This document shows, piece by piece, positions 63,988-64,000 of a DNA stretch of 64,000 nt. The notes beneath the pieces were generated by a model, which ran no database searches, had not been told where the DNA came from, and saw only the letters and a list, made by a program, of their open reading frames with translations. The stretch spans positions 1-64,000 of the forward strand of contig DAHH01000019.1 of assembly GCA_002498385.1 (NCBI GenBank), read 5' to 3'. Numbering within the stretch: the first letter of the stretch is position 1; every line of letters starts with the position of its first letter. A program made the translations under genes and the position numbers. Source of the DNA: Methanobacterium sp. UBA410. GTDB lineage: Archaea > Methanobacteriota > Methanobacteria > Methanobacteriales > Methanobacteriaceae.

Positions 63988-64000
63988 AAAATTCACCGTT

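Overview
The window looks like chromosomal DNA of a mesophilic hydrogenotrophic methanogen close to Methanobacterium. The evidence is AT-rich archaeal DNA with GGAGGTGA-type ribosome binding sites, coenzyme M biosynthesis genes (comC, comD, comE), box C/D RNP proteins (Nop5, fibrillarin), a Pab1020/MthRnl-type RNA ligase, archaeosine-pathway genes (queD, queE), GatB, a tRNA cluster without encoded CCA ends, and very large cell-surface proteins. No rRNA and no CRISPR array were seen.

Layout. 0-4.3 kb: a gene running off the left edge behind phased 22-bp repeats, a secreted protein apparently split by a frameshift, an Hsp20 with a long charged LEA-like N-terminus, an ACT-domain protein, and two small paralogues. 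4.7-7.3 kb: a rubredoxin-Hcp fusion followed by a DUF6448-like protein and a cupin, probably a nitrosative or oxidative stress unit. 7.5-11.8 kb: a solitary Cas4-like nuclease, a heavily decayed homoserine dehydrogenase pseudogene, a nucleotidyltransferase and a PPC-domain protein. 12-14 kb: DUF366, queD and queE. 14-18.4 kb: five consecutive CBS-domain proteins. 18.4-21.8 kb: RNA ligase, prephenate dehydratase and two membrane or lipoproteins. 22.4-28.4 kb: a KH protein, coaBC, the fibrillarin/Nop5 pair, and pyrD-pyrK. 28.5-29.4 kb: a decayed IS1595-type transposase. 29.6-33.2 kb: an AI-2E-type permease, Hjc and five tRNAs. 33.7-37.8 kb: a radical SAM protein, gatB, a UPF0248 protein, a CBS-ParB fusion and hisE. 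37.9-41.5 kb: comE and comD, separated by a MarR/flavoprotein/nitroreductase island.

42-61.2 kb is the most unusual part. Three secreted, C-terminally anchored proteins of 1529, 2389 and 1478 residues are followed by a DUF2162 membrane protein, an ExbB/TolQ-like proton-channel protein and a DUF2149 (ExbD-like) protein. The two largest surface proteins of known fold carry CobN/magnesium-chelatase-H-type domains outside the cell. The first gene and the DUF2162 gene share a three-box upstream element with identical spacing (0/32/56 bp). I infer an energised cell-surface system acting on a metal or tetrapyrrole. The window ends with comC and purM.

Other recurrent observations are two genes whose ribosome binding sites point to non-standard start codons (ACG and ATT), several broken genes (hom, a transposase, an internally deleted flavoprotein, a split secreted protein), and many perfect 15-20-bp tandem doublets confined to intergenic DNA.
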